A program made the translations under genes and the position numbers. From assembly GCA_002102555.1 (NCBI GenBank), contig MCFL01000250.1, forward strand, positions 1-35,287: 35,287 bases of DNA, read 5' to 3'. This document shows positions 1 to 9,700 of this stretch, piece after piece; the first letter of the stretch is position 1; each line of letters starts with the position of its first letter. Under the pieces are notes generated by a model, which was not told the origin of the DNA, made no database searches, and was given only the letters and a program-made list of their open reading frames with translations. This DNA is from Catenaria anguillulae PL171 (lineage: Eukaryota > Blastocladiomycota > Blastocladiomycetes > Blastocladiales > Catenariaceae).

Positions 1-623
1 GTCTCTTGGGCCCAACAGATTCCGTCCAAGCGCGTGAAGCAGCACCGCACTCGTATGCATTCCATTGTCTGCTGTACCACCCCATATACTCTCCACTGAT
101 CCACAACACTCGATGCTTGCACAGCATTCGCGCCCGCTTTGGGACCGACAACCAGCGCAATGCGTGCCATGGCAGTGATTCGCGCACATCGGCCGACCGC
201 GAGATACGGTTCTTCTTTCCCAACGGTAAGTGTAATCCACGTGAGATTTATCTGCATCCACGGCTCGTCAAGTTGTGAACGCAATTTCGCACCATGACCA
301 TGATTCATCATCTATGCATTCCACTTGAGTTGTTGCCACGGCTGATTGTGTATTTCGTCGCAAATCTTAGCCACCGTCGAGCCGCTGCCCAACAGCGCTC
401 AAATCGCCACATTCCTCGAAAGCGCCGTGTATCCTGTGCTCACCAAGGGGCTCGTTGCACTGTGCACCGAAAAGCCGTCGAATCCGACTGTATGTTAGGT
501 CGTTGTGCGCTCTTTCAGCACCCAAAGATGCTCACTACACCACTTCACTGGCAGGAATGGCTTGGACGCTGGCTGCTTCACAACAACCCAAACAAGCCGC
601 GGACGGTCGAGCCTTCCCAATGA
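1..623 (+). CDS. NME5: NME5-like flagellar nucleoside-diphosphate-kinase homologue, 3' part
   Basis: This is the 3' end of a gene that begins left of the window. Exons are read as 1-52, 125-225, 371-489 and 555-623; the introns of 72, 145 and 65 bp are all GT-AG and keep the frame. The second exon has the end of an NDK domain (GTDNQRNACHGSD, then REIRFFFPN), matching the region after the NDK active site. The last exons give a Dpy-30/RIIa-like motif (FLESAVYPVLTKGL, then EWLGRWLLHNNPNKP), which is the domain order of NME5, known in algae as radial spoke protein RSP23. The active-site histidine lies outside the window, so catalytic status cannot be judged. The family belongs to ciliary axonemes, so this implies an organism with flagellated zoospores. 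The stop codon is at 621-623. Residue matches to NME5 are from memory of the family, not from a search. Confidence 0.88.
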
Positions 624-1040
624 TTCTTCATGTCTGACTTTCACACTTGTCCTTCTGGTTTCCTTGGTTTGACGTCAGTTATTTATTCTCATTTCGCGCT
701 TCAAGTCATTCGTTTGGATTGGTAATGCACTTGTTTCTGTGCATCTCGACTCGACTCGCCGACCAGTCCAGTCCATTATGTCACCAGCACACACGAGCTC
801 CGTTCGGCCGGCTATGTATCTGGTGAGGCGACATGAAGCCTGGATACCAGGTCAATGTGACCGAAATAATGTGAGACATTCAATGTTATTCGAACTGTGT
901 GTCAGGTTCGCCCAACTCTTGCTTCACCGTCCACAGACCACACCGGCTTCACCCTGCACGCCGACCCCAGCTCCAGCTCCACGAAGTGATCTGTCCCGCG
1001 GCCGACTCCCCACTCACGCGTCACCCTCCGGGCCGCTAAG
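624..1040. other. gene-free stretch between the NME5-like gene and the DUF6604 pseudogene
   Basis: This is the 3' flank of the NME5-like gene. It contains only short open frames without a recognisable domain, and I see no similarity to the intact DUF6604 gene until about position 1041. No promoter element or RNA gene is evident. Confidence 0.5.
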
Positions 1041-3110
1041 TTAAAGAACAAGGCGTCCCAAAAGGGATCCAGCAAGCAGCACGGCGACCGCCGCAAGCGC
1101 ACCCGGTTCCGCATCCAGCACGACGATGAGGACGAGTTCATGCTCGCCTTCATGGACTACTTGCGCGAGCTCGACACGGTGCGCTCGTTTGTCAAGGACA
1201 CTTGGCACATGTACGATGCCGGCGAGCTCTCGATTGATGCTGCGGGCACAACGACCACTGTGGCGGCCGACAAGATGTAGGTCAAGCGCGAGTTTCTCAA
1301 GGACATGTACCCAACTTTCATGGCAAAGACACAAGTCTACGCTCAAATGCTCTTTGATCGTATGCTTATGGGCGAGCCAACCAGTGCCGCGAGTCAAGGG
1401 ACGACGACGCTGCCCGCGGCCGATGACTGGGAGCTGCGCCAAGTCACTTATCTGGCCGCCGACGAGCTCGTTGACATATGTCGAATTGCGTTGCGCGTGC
1501 AAAAGAGCAATAGCAACAAGAGCAGAATGGCAGAATGGTGCAGTTGATCGAGGAGCAAGTCAAAGCAAAGTTGCGCGACCAGCCCGGCTCCAAGTACTTG
1601 AAGATGGACAAGATGGCAGCTTGGTACAACTACCTCGTCTCGCTTTATACGGCGAACGAGAATTGACCCAACGTCATGTACACACTCCAACCGCGTTGGT
1701 CCACCTCCGAGTCCCAACTGAGCTTGGTCGGACTCAAACAGGCCCCCATGCAATTCCCAGTCCAGTTCTCTTTGGGCTGAAGGCTCTCGACTCCCATTCA
1801 CCCCGAGACGGCATTCCGCTCCCAACCCTCGACATTGTCGACGCACTGTCTCTCTCCACTCGCCTGACTACCCGTCCCGGCAAGGGATTCAAAAAGCAGC
1901 GGCTAACTCGAATCACACCCGAAAAAGGACAGCGTTCTGCACGATCCGGTGGACTCGACATGATTGTCAACTCGATTTCCATCACTCTGTCTTTTGTAGC
2001 AAGCGACATCGAAGTGGGCTCGCAACCCGACATTCGGCGCTTGCGCGCGGCGCTTGCGCGACTCGACGCTCGCCGTGTTCAACCAGCACCTGCGGCGCAC
2101 GGGCGTTGCGCTTGCACGCGCGCACTTGCTCGTGAGCGAGTTGGCCGTCGGCGTCGCTGACAAGTGGCAGTGTATCTTCTTTGCCGCCTACCTACGCCAT
2201 GCCGTGAATATAAGCGGTGTTGGAAACGAAGGCGCGGATGCGGGTGTGGGTGGCACAATTGGATAGTGGCCCTTGATGGATCAGTTCGTGGACCTGGTCG
2301 GGTGCGGGCGTGCCCAACGACTTGCAAGCAACTTGGAACTGCATTCCGATGGTGGGCGGGATGAATGGCGTGAATCTGAGGCACTGCGCGGAGTTGCTCA
2401 AGTCGCGCCCCCCGTTGCTCCGGTTGGTATCGCAAGTTTGTGGAGCGCGCCACCATGACCATGGAATTGCTCGTCTTGGGCTCGTCGACAGTGTTGCCCA
2501 TTTGCAATCCGGTGTTGTGGCGGCTCATGGACGAACAAGCATTCCCCGCAAGGGTCCTACCTGCTTTCGAACATGCGGTGCTCGAGGGCACCAACAACAA
2601 GGCGTATTCGACGGGGATGTCCGTGTCTGGTGACAAGCCTGCATCGCGCAAATTGCGCAAGTCGTTGACCACATTGGATCTCTTTCTCACTTTTCGGTCC
2701 CATTACACGACCAGTGAGCACATGATCAAGTTCCCTCTCAAGTTACTCCACCTCAAAGCGTGCCGCCTTCTCGTGTAAGTACCTCCGCGCGCGCCTCGTT
2801 CCCACCATCAAGTCGCACTTTAAAAAGAACCACATCTACACCGAAGACCACCAGCTCAAGGACGTGGCCTGGCATATTCTCAAGACGGTGTGCAATGATG
2901 CGCGGGTGCTCCGGTTCACGGGCATCAATGATCCAAAATGGGAGCTTGATACGGCGTGGCGGATGTTTGCCGAGGCTAAAACGATGGTCAAGCGGTTGGT
3001 TGCGGAGCATGCAAAGGGAATAACCGGTGCGGCATTCCTGGTTGTACTTGCTGAGGCGGGCCGGGGTTTTGTGATTTGGAAGATATGAGAGAGGGGCGTG
3101 TGAATCTCTT
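1041..3110 (+). pseudogene. decayed, N-truncated inverted copy of the DUF6604 gene
   Basis: Most of this stretch aligns, codon by codon but with breaks, to the gene on the opposite strand at 4602-7566. The match starts at a Lys-rich segment (RFRIQHDDEDEFMLAF follows) corresponding to about residue 275 of the intact protein, so the first quarter is missing. An in-frame TAG lies at about 1278, and the frame changes further on, for example near 2777 and 3054, where a stop interrupts the end motif. Conserved blocks include LRDQPGSKYLKMDKMA, DSTLAVFN, GGMNGVNL, DVAWHILKTVCND and RLVAEHAKG. The intron of the intact gene has a counterpart here (GTACAC donor at about 1678). The order of blocks is kept, so this is one duplicated gene, not scattered fragments. 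Its 3' end faces the 3' end of the intact copy, with CFAP144 and a small membrane-protein frame between them. Confidence 0.85.
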
Positions 3111-3304
3111 GTGAATTGTCAAGCGGGTTAGTTGTGTTGTGTGTTGCTGCTGTATCTCTTTCATTCATCACCGACTTTTTGTGAGCAGAGGCGTCGTGGA
3201 GGTTTATGTGTACATGTATAATGAGGTTGGGTCTTGTGTCCTTGACTTTTGGCTCCTTTTGTGTTGTCACATTCCTGTCTATCGACTTTGCGACTGTGAT
3301 CCAC

Positions 3305-3976
3305 TTATGTATGTACCGATATCATCATACCAACGTTCGGCACCGGCGATACAATCTTCACTTGGCGCGATAAAAACTTTGTGATTTCCGAACTCCGACG
3401 AGGATGATGGAAGAGCGGATTCGTGAGATTTTCGGGGACCTATTCGCGACGGTCGGTCAGCGTTGAAAGCAAAGACGACAGGAGCACAGATGAAAAGTGA
3501 TGGAAACGCACGAGCTGGGACGTATGCCAAAAATATTCTTGCGATGTCGTTTGTGGAGCCACATACTTTTCCCTGGGATTCTTTTCTTGCTTGGCGGCAA
3601 ACTTGAGGTATTCGGCTGCACAAGGTCAACATGGGTGTCAAGGTACTGCCTCACAACCCGAGTGAATTAAGTTGGTTGCCATAAAAGCGAACGTACGATC
3701 CATTTCTTCGTGCTTTGGCTGCGAGGTGGTCGTATTTGGTTTTGCCGTCAAGACCAAATCTGTCAAGGAATTGTGCGTGAGTGAGCCCTGGATCAGACCA
3801 GTCCAAGATGACGAGCGGACATATGCACTCTTCTTGATGTTTGGCGACAGCATGTAGTTTTCGTGCAACTTGTGCCGGCGCATTTGCTTGCGAATGGTTT
3901 CCTCGAGAATGGCATTCTTTTGAATCGTGTTGAGCTTCTCCGTCGACGCGCCGCCGGCCTTGTCTGCGTCAGCCAT
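3305..3976 (-). CDS. CFAP144: CFAP144 (FAM183) cilia- and flagella-associated protein
   Basis: The gene has three exons, 3697-3976, 3512-3615 and 3305-3439, with introns of 81 bp (GTACGT donor) and 72 bp (GTGCGT donor). Joined, they give 172 residues with phases that fit exactly. The N-terminal helix (LNTIQKNAILEETIRKQ, then RRHKLHENYMLSP) matches the FAM183 pattern of a Gln-Asn-x-I-L helix followed by K-L-x-x-x-Y. Exon 2 carries the NPREKYVAPQT block, and exon 3 the final PRRSSEITKFLSRQV block, equivalent to the family's HFRVYSDITLYKAKMW end. CFAP144 is a microtubule-associated axonemal protein of motile cilia. Without the second splice the conserved C-terminus is lost, which supports that intron. 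The start is the first ATG before the conserved helix. Identification is from remembered family sequences. Confidence 0.85.
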
Positions 3977-4066
3977 GATAGGTAGTTGTTGGAGAATGAG
4001 AGTGTAAGGTGGCTTTGACTGAAATGCTTGATGTATAGCATTGATTTCATCGATACTCTAGCCCTA

Positions 4067-4543
4067 CTATTTCTTGCACGACTCGGAAAGTTCAATGAAG
4101 GTGCCCTTTCTCCCTGCGTGAACGGTGCGAACAACATGACCTCCGCTTCCGATCATCACACTCAAAAGTGCATTCAGACCCAACAAGCTAGTATTTCTTA
4201 CCCTGAGCGATTGACCGCTGCACAACATGTTGAAGAGAATCAAAACCATGGCAAAAACGACGACAATTCCAACGCCCACACGACCGTCAACCGTCCCAGC
4301 AAATACATGAGCCAGAACCACTCTTGCTTGGGCACATCTCGCCGACGTTGTACCTATCTACAAATGGTGCCTGATGAATGCGTCAATGAGAACCCTTGGT
4401 GCCGCCGCAACAGCTACCCGCGAGAAATCTGCGATGGACAGGGTGGCGCTGAAGGTACACCTAGGATTCATGGAGAATTGTTTCGTGTTCATGGATTCAG
4501 CGCAGCCGAATGGAATGGCAAAGACATGCATTTGTGAAAACAT
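4067..4543 (-). CDS. small hydrophobic protein, or 3' exons of the DUF6604 gene
   Basis: Two exons, 4418-4543 and 4067-4357, flank a 60 bp intron (GTAGCT donor, TTTGTAG acceptor) and give about 138 residues. The second exon has a strong membrane segment (VGIVVVFAMVLILFNMLC) and a weaker one (TSLLGLNALLSVMIG), ending in a polar tail. I do not recognise a family. The ATG lies only 58 bp after the DUF6604 stop on the same strand. A splice from the GTGAGC overlapping that stop (donor at 4605) to an AG at 4548 would join the two reading frames exactly. It may therefore be the membrane-anchored C-terminus of a longer DUF6604 transcript rather than a separate gene. The next gene on this strand, CFAP144, starts 90 bp downstream. 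Coding status rests only on the open frame and splice signals. Confidence 0.4.
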
Positions 4544-4601
4544 GTTACTGCGGTGCTTCGAAACGTCAAGGATCAAAGAAATAGAATGATGGCGGCAATG
4601 C

Positions 4602-7566
4602 TCACCTGGGGCTGACAAACGGCGGCAACGAAGAACTAAAATGAAACACACGTCCTTCTCGCATGTCGTCCAAATCGTAAAACCCAGGCCCACCAGTGCA
4701 AGTACAACCGGGAATGCCGCAACGAGTGGGCCCCTTGGCGTGCTCGGCAACTAACCGCTTGATAAACATCTTTGCCTCCCTGAGCATCTGCCAAGCCATA
4801 TCAATCTCCTTTTCCGGATCCTTGATGCCCGTGAACCGGAGCGTGAAGGCATCGTTACACACCGTCTTGAGAATGTGCCAGGCCACGTCCTTGAGCTCAT
4901 GGTCCAGCACGTTTATGTGGTTGATCGGCGCATGAGACGTCATGGTGGGCAGGAGACGCGACCGAAGGTAGACGAGCATGCGCTGGGCTTGCAAGTGCAA
5001 GAGCAGCAGCGGAAACTTGAGCATGGGCTCGTTAATGGTGTACTGGGACCGGAATTGCGTCAAGAGATCCACCGTCGTCAACGACTTGCGCATAGACCGT
5101 CTCGCCGACGCAGGCAATGCCGATGCATATGCCTTGTTGTTGATGCCCTCGAGCACGGCATGTTCAAGCACGGGCAGCGTCTCGGTGTGTGCGGCCTCGT
5201 CGTACAGCCGCCACATGAGCGGATCACGCATGGGCAACATGGTCGGCGCGCCAAGCACGAGCGAGTCCATGGTCATGGTGGTGCGCTCCACAAACTTGCG
5301 ATACCGACCGGAGCGGCGGCGCGTCTGAAGCGACTCTGCACGGTGCTTGAGGTTGACGCCATTCATCCCGCCCACCATCGAAATGCAGTCCCACGTCTTT
5401 TGCAAATCGTGCGGCACACGGCCAAAATAGGTGCGCTCGCACCCGACCAGGTCCATGAATTCGTCCATCAACGGCCACCATCCAATCTTGCCTCCCTCGC
5501 CCATATCGCCCTCCTCCTTGCCAACGCCGCCCAAGTTGGCCGCATGACACACATATGCAGCAAACAAGGTGCACCTCCACTTGTCCGCAACGCCGACAGC
5601 CACCTCGCTCACCAGCAAATGCGCACGCGCAAGCACGTTGCCCGTAAACCATGGATGCACATTGAACACGGCCAGCGTCGAGTCGCGCAGTTCGCGCACT
5701 TTAGGCTGCAGACCCTCGGCGAGATTGTACGCGGCAAAGGCCATGGAGTATTGCGTGGCCTTGAGGATCAAGTCAAACTCGACCGGATCGTACAGAATGC
5801 TGTCCTTTTTCGGCAGCGACTGTTGGTACCCAGACAGAGCAAGCATGTGTGGGAGCATGCCCTTTTGGAACTCTTTGCCGAAGCGCGGGCCTTGTGTTGC
5901 GGCGGACAAGGTGTCGGAAATGTCCAAGTAGAGTTGGACTGTGGTTAGGATTGAGAAAGGGACCAGGTCGTCTTGGGGCGAAAGTGATTTGAGGGTATTG
6001 AGTTCGCTGATGACAGGGCCAGGAAGGCCTTTGAGGCTGTGAATCAGTGCAAGAGTGTGTCAGCTTTGAGTAGATTGCGGAACAAATGAAGACGAGCAGC
6101 AGATGTACATTGGGCTCGAGCATTCATCGGCTGCCGAGTGAAGCGCTGCAAGGCAGTTGTACCAGGCCGCCATCTTGTCCATCTTCAAGTACTTGGAGCC
6201 GGGCTGGTCGCGCAGCTTGGCCTTGACTTGTTCCTCGGTCAATTGTGCCATTCTGCTCTTGTTCTTGCCCCGATGGAACCGCAACGCAATCCGAAACATG
6301 TCAACAAGCTCGTTGACGGCCAGATAAGTGACTTGGCGCAGCTCCCAGGCATCGGCCGCGGGCAGCGTCGTCGTCCCTTGACTTGCGACACTGGTTGGCT
6401 CGCCCATTAGCATACGATCAAAAATCATTTGAGCGTAAACTTGTGGCTTGGCCATGAACTTTGGGTACATGTCCTTGAGAAGGTCGTGCTTGACCTGCAT
6501 CTTGTCGGCCGCCACCGTCGTTGTTGTGCCCGCGGCGTCAATCGAGAGCCCACCGGCATCGTACATGCGCCAAGTGTCTTTGATGAACGAGCGCACCGTG
6601 TCGAGCTCGCGCAAGTAGTCCATGAAGGCGAGCATGAACTCGTCCTCATCGTCGTGCTGGATGCGGAACCGCGTGCGCTGTTGACGGCGGTCGCCCGGCT
6701 GCTTGCTGGTGGATCCCTTTTTGGACGTTTGGTTCTTCTTTTTGGCACCAGCCATCTTGACGGGTTTGCCCGCGAGCGTTTCTTGGACGAGGGCATACAC
6801 CATGTCCCAATCCTCGGCTTCGCCCTCTTCGCCCTCGGCCCCATCGTTGCCATCGTCGCCCTCGCCATCTTCCACGGCAAGTGCCGCAAAGCGGCTCTCA
6901 AGCAACTCGATGCCCGTCATCGGAGCTTGGTGAGCCTGTTGCTGCGCCGCCGCTGCATTTCGCCCAACACGAGGGGCGAGAATCGAGACCACCTTTTCCA
7001 GCACTTGGATGAAATGCTCGTGGGCGCGATTGCGCAAGTGCGTGACGGCATCCACCTTGGCAATTGGCGCCTTGACCTCGTCGTCGGCTGTGGGCGACGG
7101 CGACCCGTTGCGAAACCAATCGGCGCACGTGCGCCGAGCAGCAATCGCCCGACACGCCCAATCGATCACGCGGGGCGGCACGGTCACGGGCGGATTGTCG
7201 ACCTTGACGATGAACGAAGCCATGTCGACGAGCTGGGTCGTGGTCATGAGTGCCGTGACCATAGGGACGGGCGCCGAATCCGAATCGGATGATTCGTCGG
7301 CCTCCGCGGAAGTGCCGGCATCCTTTTTTTGTCATGGCTTTGCGGGCCTTGCCCTTGAGACGCCCGCCGCCGCCGGCGCTCGTGCGAACCGCGGTTTTGG
7401 GCGAGTTGAGGACAAAGCCGAGCGACTGCGCCGTAGCGCCGAGCCAGGACGCAAGACGGTCCGTGTCGCGCTTGTACCTCTGATAGCTCGAGTAGAGGAA
7501 CGAGGGCAGGCGCAGCGAGCCGGCGCCTTGGCTGTCGGGTAGCGTTGTTGATTGATGCACCGTCAT
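4602..7566 (-). CDS. DUF6604-domain protein with one frame break
   Basis: A large fungal protein of about 963 residues. The N-terminus (SFLYSSYQRYKRDTDRLASW, preceded by LP) is the hallmark of DUF6604, a fungal family of unknown function. Exons are 6109-7566 and 4602-6036 with a 72 bp intron (GTACAT donor, TTCACAG acceptor). The splice restores a GLPGPVISEL block that is also typical of the family. An acidic stretch at about residues 232-251 and a Lys-rich linker at about 275 separate the N-terminal domain from the rest. Near the end is CGIPGCTCTGGPGFYD, a Cys-rich patch kept in the decayed copy at 1041-3110. The reading frame changes at about 7323-7330, in a run of seven A on the coding strand. 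One A fewer would continue the frame without loss, so this is either a recent one-base insertion or a sequence error. No intron explains it. The true end may lie further downstream (see the frame at 4067-4543). Confidence 0.8.
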
Positions 7567-8008
7567 GATGGGTCCGTCTCGAGTCTGTCTGAGTGTCTGA
7601 GTGTCTGAGTGTCTGAGTCAGACGCACTTTACGTTGAGTGTGTTGCGTTGACGTTGCCGTGATGCCGTGAGGGTCGAGCGGTCTCACATGAATATGATTC
7701 ACCACGGCCTATGTGTAGCTTGCTCTTGTATTTCATGCGATGCTCGAAAATTATACATGTACGTAAACAAGAGGAGAAGCGACACGGTCGGTTCCAAGCG
7801 AGCCGTGAGAGGGGTGAGACCCACTGGCAGTGAGGGTGAGACCTGTCGGAAACATGCATATCGGTGGTTTGGTGAGACCGTTTGGCTTTCTGGCGACGCA
7901 CGCAGAGTCACACCACACATCCCCTTTTGTACTTGCGCGCATACGACTTATGGACGAAATACCTTCCCACCCACCCAACGTATGAATATACACAGTTAGC
8001 GCAATTGC
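7567..8008. other. divergent intergenic region with a period-8 tandem repeat
   Basis: This is shared upstream DNA of the DUF6604 gene (-) and the F-box-type gene (+). Directly next to the DUF6604 start are four perfect copies of TGTCTGAG at 7586-7617, followed by a partial inverted TCAGAC. Otherwise nothing recognisable is present. Confidence 0.6.
7586..7617 (+). repeat. tandem repeat, 8 bp unit x 4
   Basis: Four head-to-tail copies of TGTCTGAG lie 20-51 bp upstream of the DUF6604 ATG, inside its likely 5' leader or core promoter. The block is flanked by GAGTC and TCAGAC, so short hairpins are possible. It is most simply a microsatellite. Confidence 0.9.
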
Positions 8009-9487
8009 ATGCCAGTACAGTACCAGGATCATTGCATGGAGCCATTCTTGCCGTTGGACATTATCGACCTCGTCATCGATCACCTCGCCAAAGAAGCCAC
8101 TCGCCAGCGTCCGCTCCTCGACGACGATGAACTCGCCACCTACAAAATCTACCTTACGACCTTGCTACGACTCGGGGCATCCTGTCAGACACTCCAGCGG
8201 TCGAGCCGCCGAGCTCTCTGGCGCTCTGTTGACTTGGATGTCAGTCCTCGCCAACCATCAGCCTCGAACAACGCCGACTGCACCGAGTGCGGACCTGCAG
8301 ACTTGATTCACATTTCCGCCGTGTTTCCTTTCGACCTTTCTCTACCATTATGGTCAATATCCCCATCTTCAAATCCAGATGCACCAGAGCCGGTCATGGT
8401 CGCCACCTCGTCTGCATTCTCGCTTCCTGTCGACCACGTCCGCAAGCTCTCTGTTCTCGTCTACTCCTCGTCCCGCCGGGGCGTAAATTGGCAATTCAAA
8501 ACACTCATGTCCCTCCTCCGCCTCTTTCCCGGCCCTCTTCGCTCTGTCCACATTCATGGCGTCACTTTACCTAACTCTGCACTGGCTCTCATTCTGTCGC
8601 ACCTCTCTGCACACCTCGTTACCTTCACCCTCTCGCAGCACGGCAAGGTCTTGTTTGATCAGTCCGATCCATCGGACCAATTCAACGACTGGGTGTACAA
8701 TCTCAACCACATCACTCTGCCCATGCTCGAGCGCATGTACTTTGAAGCCTGGCTCTCGCTACCCGACGAGCACACAAGTTCCAACGTGCAAGTCAAGTCG
8801 CTTCCCATCATGCCAGCCGCAACCACCGTCAACGTCAAAGCACGCACCGTCTCTTGTGATCTTGCATGCTCTGCTGCTCACGCCAACATGTTCTTTTGGG
8901 TCAAGCGCTGGTCGCCGCACTCCAACCCTGCTCCGACACTTGACTCGTGCCGGTTGCGCCATCTCGGAGTGTTCATCGAAAAGGACCCGTTTCCCTTTGC
9001 CTTGCTCCCGCCAGCTGCCCTCGCCGCCATCCAGCACCTGCACATTAAAGCCGTCGTGCTTTCGCTTGCCGCGCCCTTTGCACACTTCCCCGTGTCGTCA
9101 AGCATGCCTGGCTTGCGCACACTCACACTGACAAACTTTTACGCAATGTCGCTCGCACACGTCCCCTGGTCACGTTTGTCGAATCTCGAGGCACTGACGC
9201 TTGCCGCAGACGCGGAAAACTTGGACCCGGCCGCCCTGGATTACAACGGGTATGCTTTCGGCACACTGCCACTCGGTGATGGCGGACGGATCCAGGTGGA
9301 TATCGAGTTGCCACACCTACGCACTCTGAGCGTATCGCACATTCAACTTGTGTGTTCACGGTCGACGAAAATGAAATTTCATTGCCCAAAGTTGACTCGA
9401 TTGGTTGCGGGCGACAAACATTTGCCAGAGATTGTTCCCGAGTCTGTTTTGGCCCAGGTGAGTGTCGAAGAGGTTAATTCCACATGA
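8009..9487 (+). CDS. F-box-type protein with a long C-terminal repeat-like region
   Basis: A single open frame of 492 residues. After a short leader the protein has an F-box-like helix pair: FLPLDIIDLVIDHLAKEA, then LLRLGASCQTLQRSSRRALW, which is the usual L-P-x-[DE]-[IL] start and the C-x-x-[LF]-x-x-x-[AS]-x-x-x-L-[WY] end. The rest has irregular Leu-rich segments of the kind seen in fungal F-box/LRR proteins (for example MPGLRTLTLTNF and LSNLEALTLAADA). F-box proteins are substrate receptors of SCF ubiquitin ligases; the target is unknown. An alternative start at 8036 is in frame and begins just before the F-box. It is similar in architecture to the paralogue pair at 30810-33165 but not obviously a close copy. 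It converges with the ENA ATPase gene, with 213 bp between stop codons. Confidence 0.7.
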   Translation: MPVQYQDHCMEPFLPLDIIDLVIDHLAKEATRQRPLLDDDELATYKIYLTTLLRLGASCQTLQRSSRRALWRSVDLDVSPRQPSASNNADCTECGPADLIHISAVFPFDLSLPLWSISPSSNPDAPEPVMVATSSAFSLPVDHVRKLSVLVYSSSRRGVNWQFKTLMSLLRLFPGPLRSVHIHGVTLPNSALALILSHLSAHLVTFTLSQHGKVLFDQSDPSDQFNDWVYNLNHITLPMLERMYFEAWLSLPDEHTSSNVQVKSLPIMPAATTVNVKARTVSCDLACSAAHANMFFWVKRWSPHSNPAPTLDSCRLRHLGVFIEKDPFPFALLPPAALAAIQHLHIKAVVLSLAAPFAHFPVSSSMPGLRTLTLTNFYAMSLAHVPWSRLSNLEALTLAADAENLDPAALDYNGYAFGTLPLGDGGRIQVDIELPHLRTLSVSHIQLVCSRSTKMKFHCPKLTRLVAGDKHLPEIVPESVLAQVSVEEVNST

Positions 9488-9700
9488 GTTCTTGTATCCA
9501 TCTTTACATTCCATGTTTCCTTGACGCTCTATGCTTTTCATGGCTTTGCAACACGGAAATGAGGGAAAATGTTCCTTGATAAAGTATATACATAAGGGAC
9601 TTGAATGCAAACGACAAGCTATTCACAACAAACAGATACCCAATGGCCCGTTTATGTACAACTTGAATATGTTTGTACATTGGGCCAGCCAGAGACGCCT

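Noticed and set aside
1126-2160. A 344-codon plus-strand open frame
   Set aside because: It is the wrong frame of the decayed DUF6604 copy; the same shadow frame occurs opposite the intact gene.
1041-3110. Possible mobile element because of the duplicated, inverted DUF6604 copy
   Set aside because: No terminal repeats, target-site duplications, transposase or reverse transcriptase signatures are visible; a plain segmental gene duplication explains it.
3730-3860. A 39 bp GT-AG pair inside CFAP144 exon 1 as an extra intron
   Set aside because: It is too short for this genome's introns, and the frame stays open through it.
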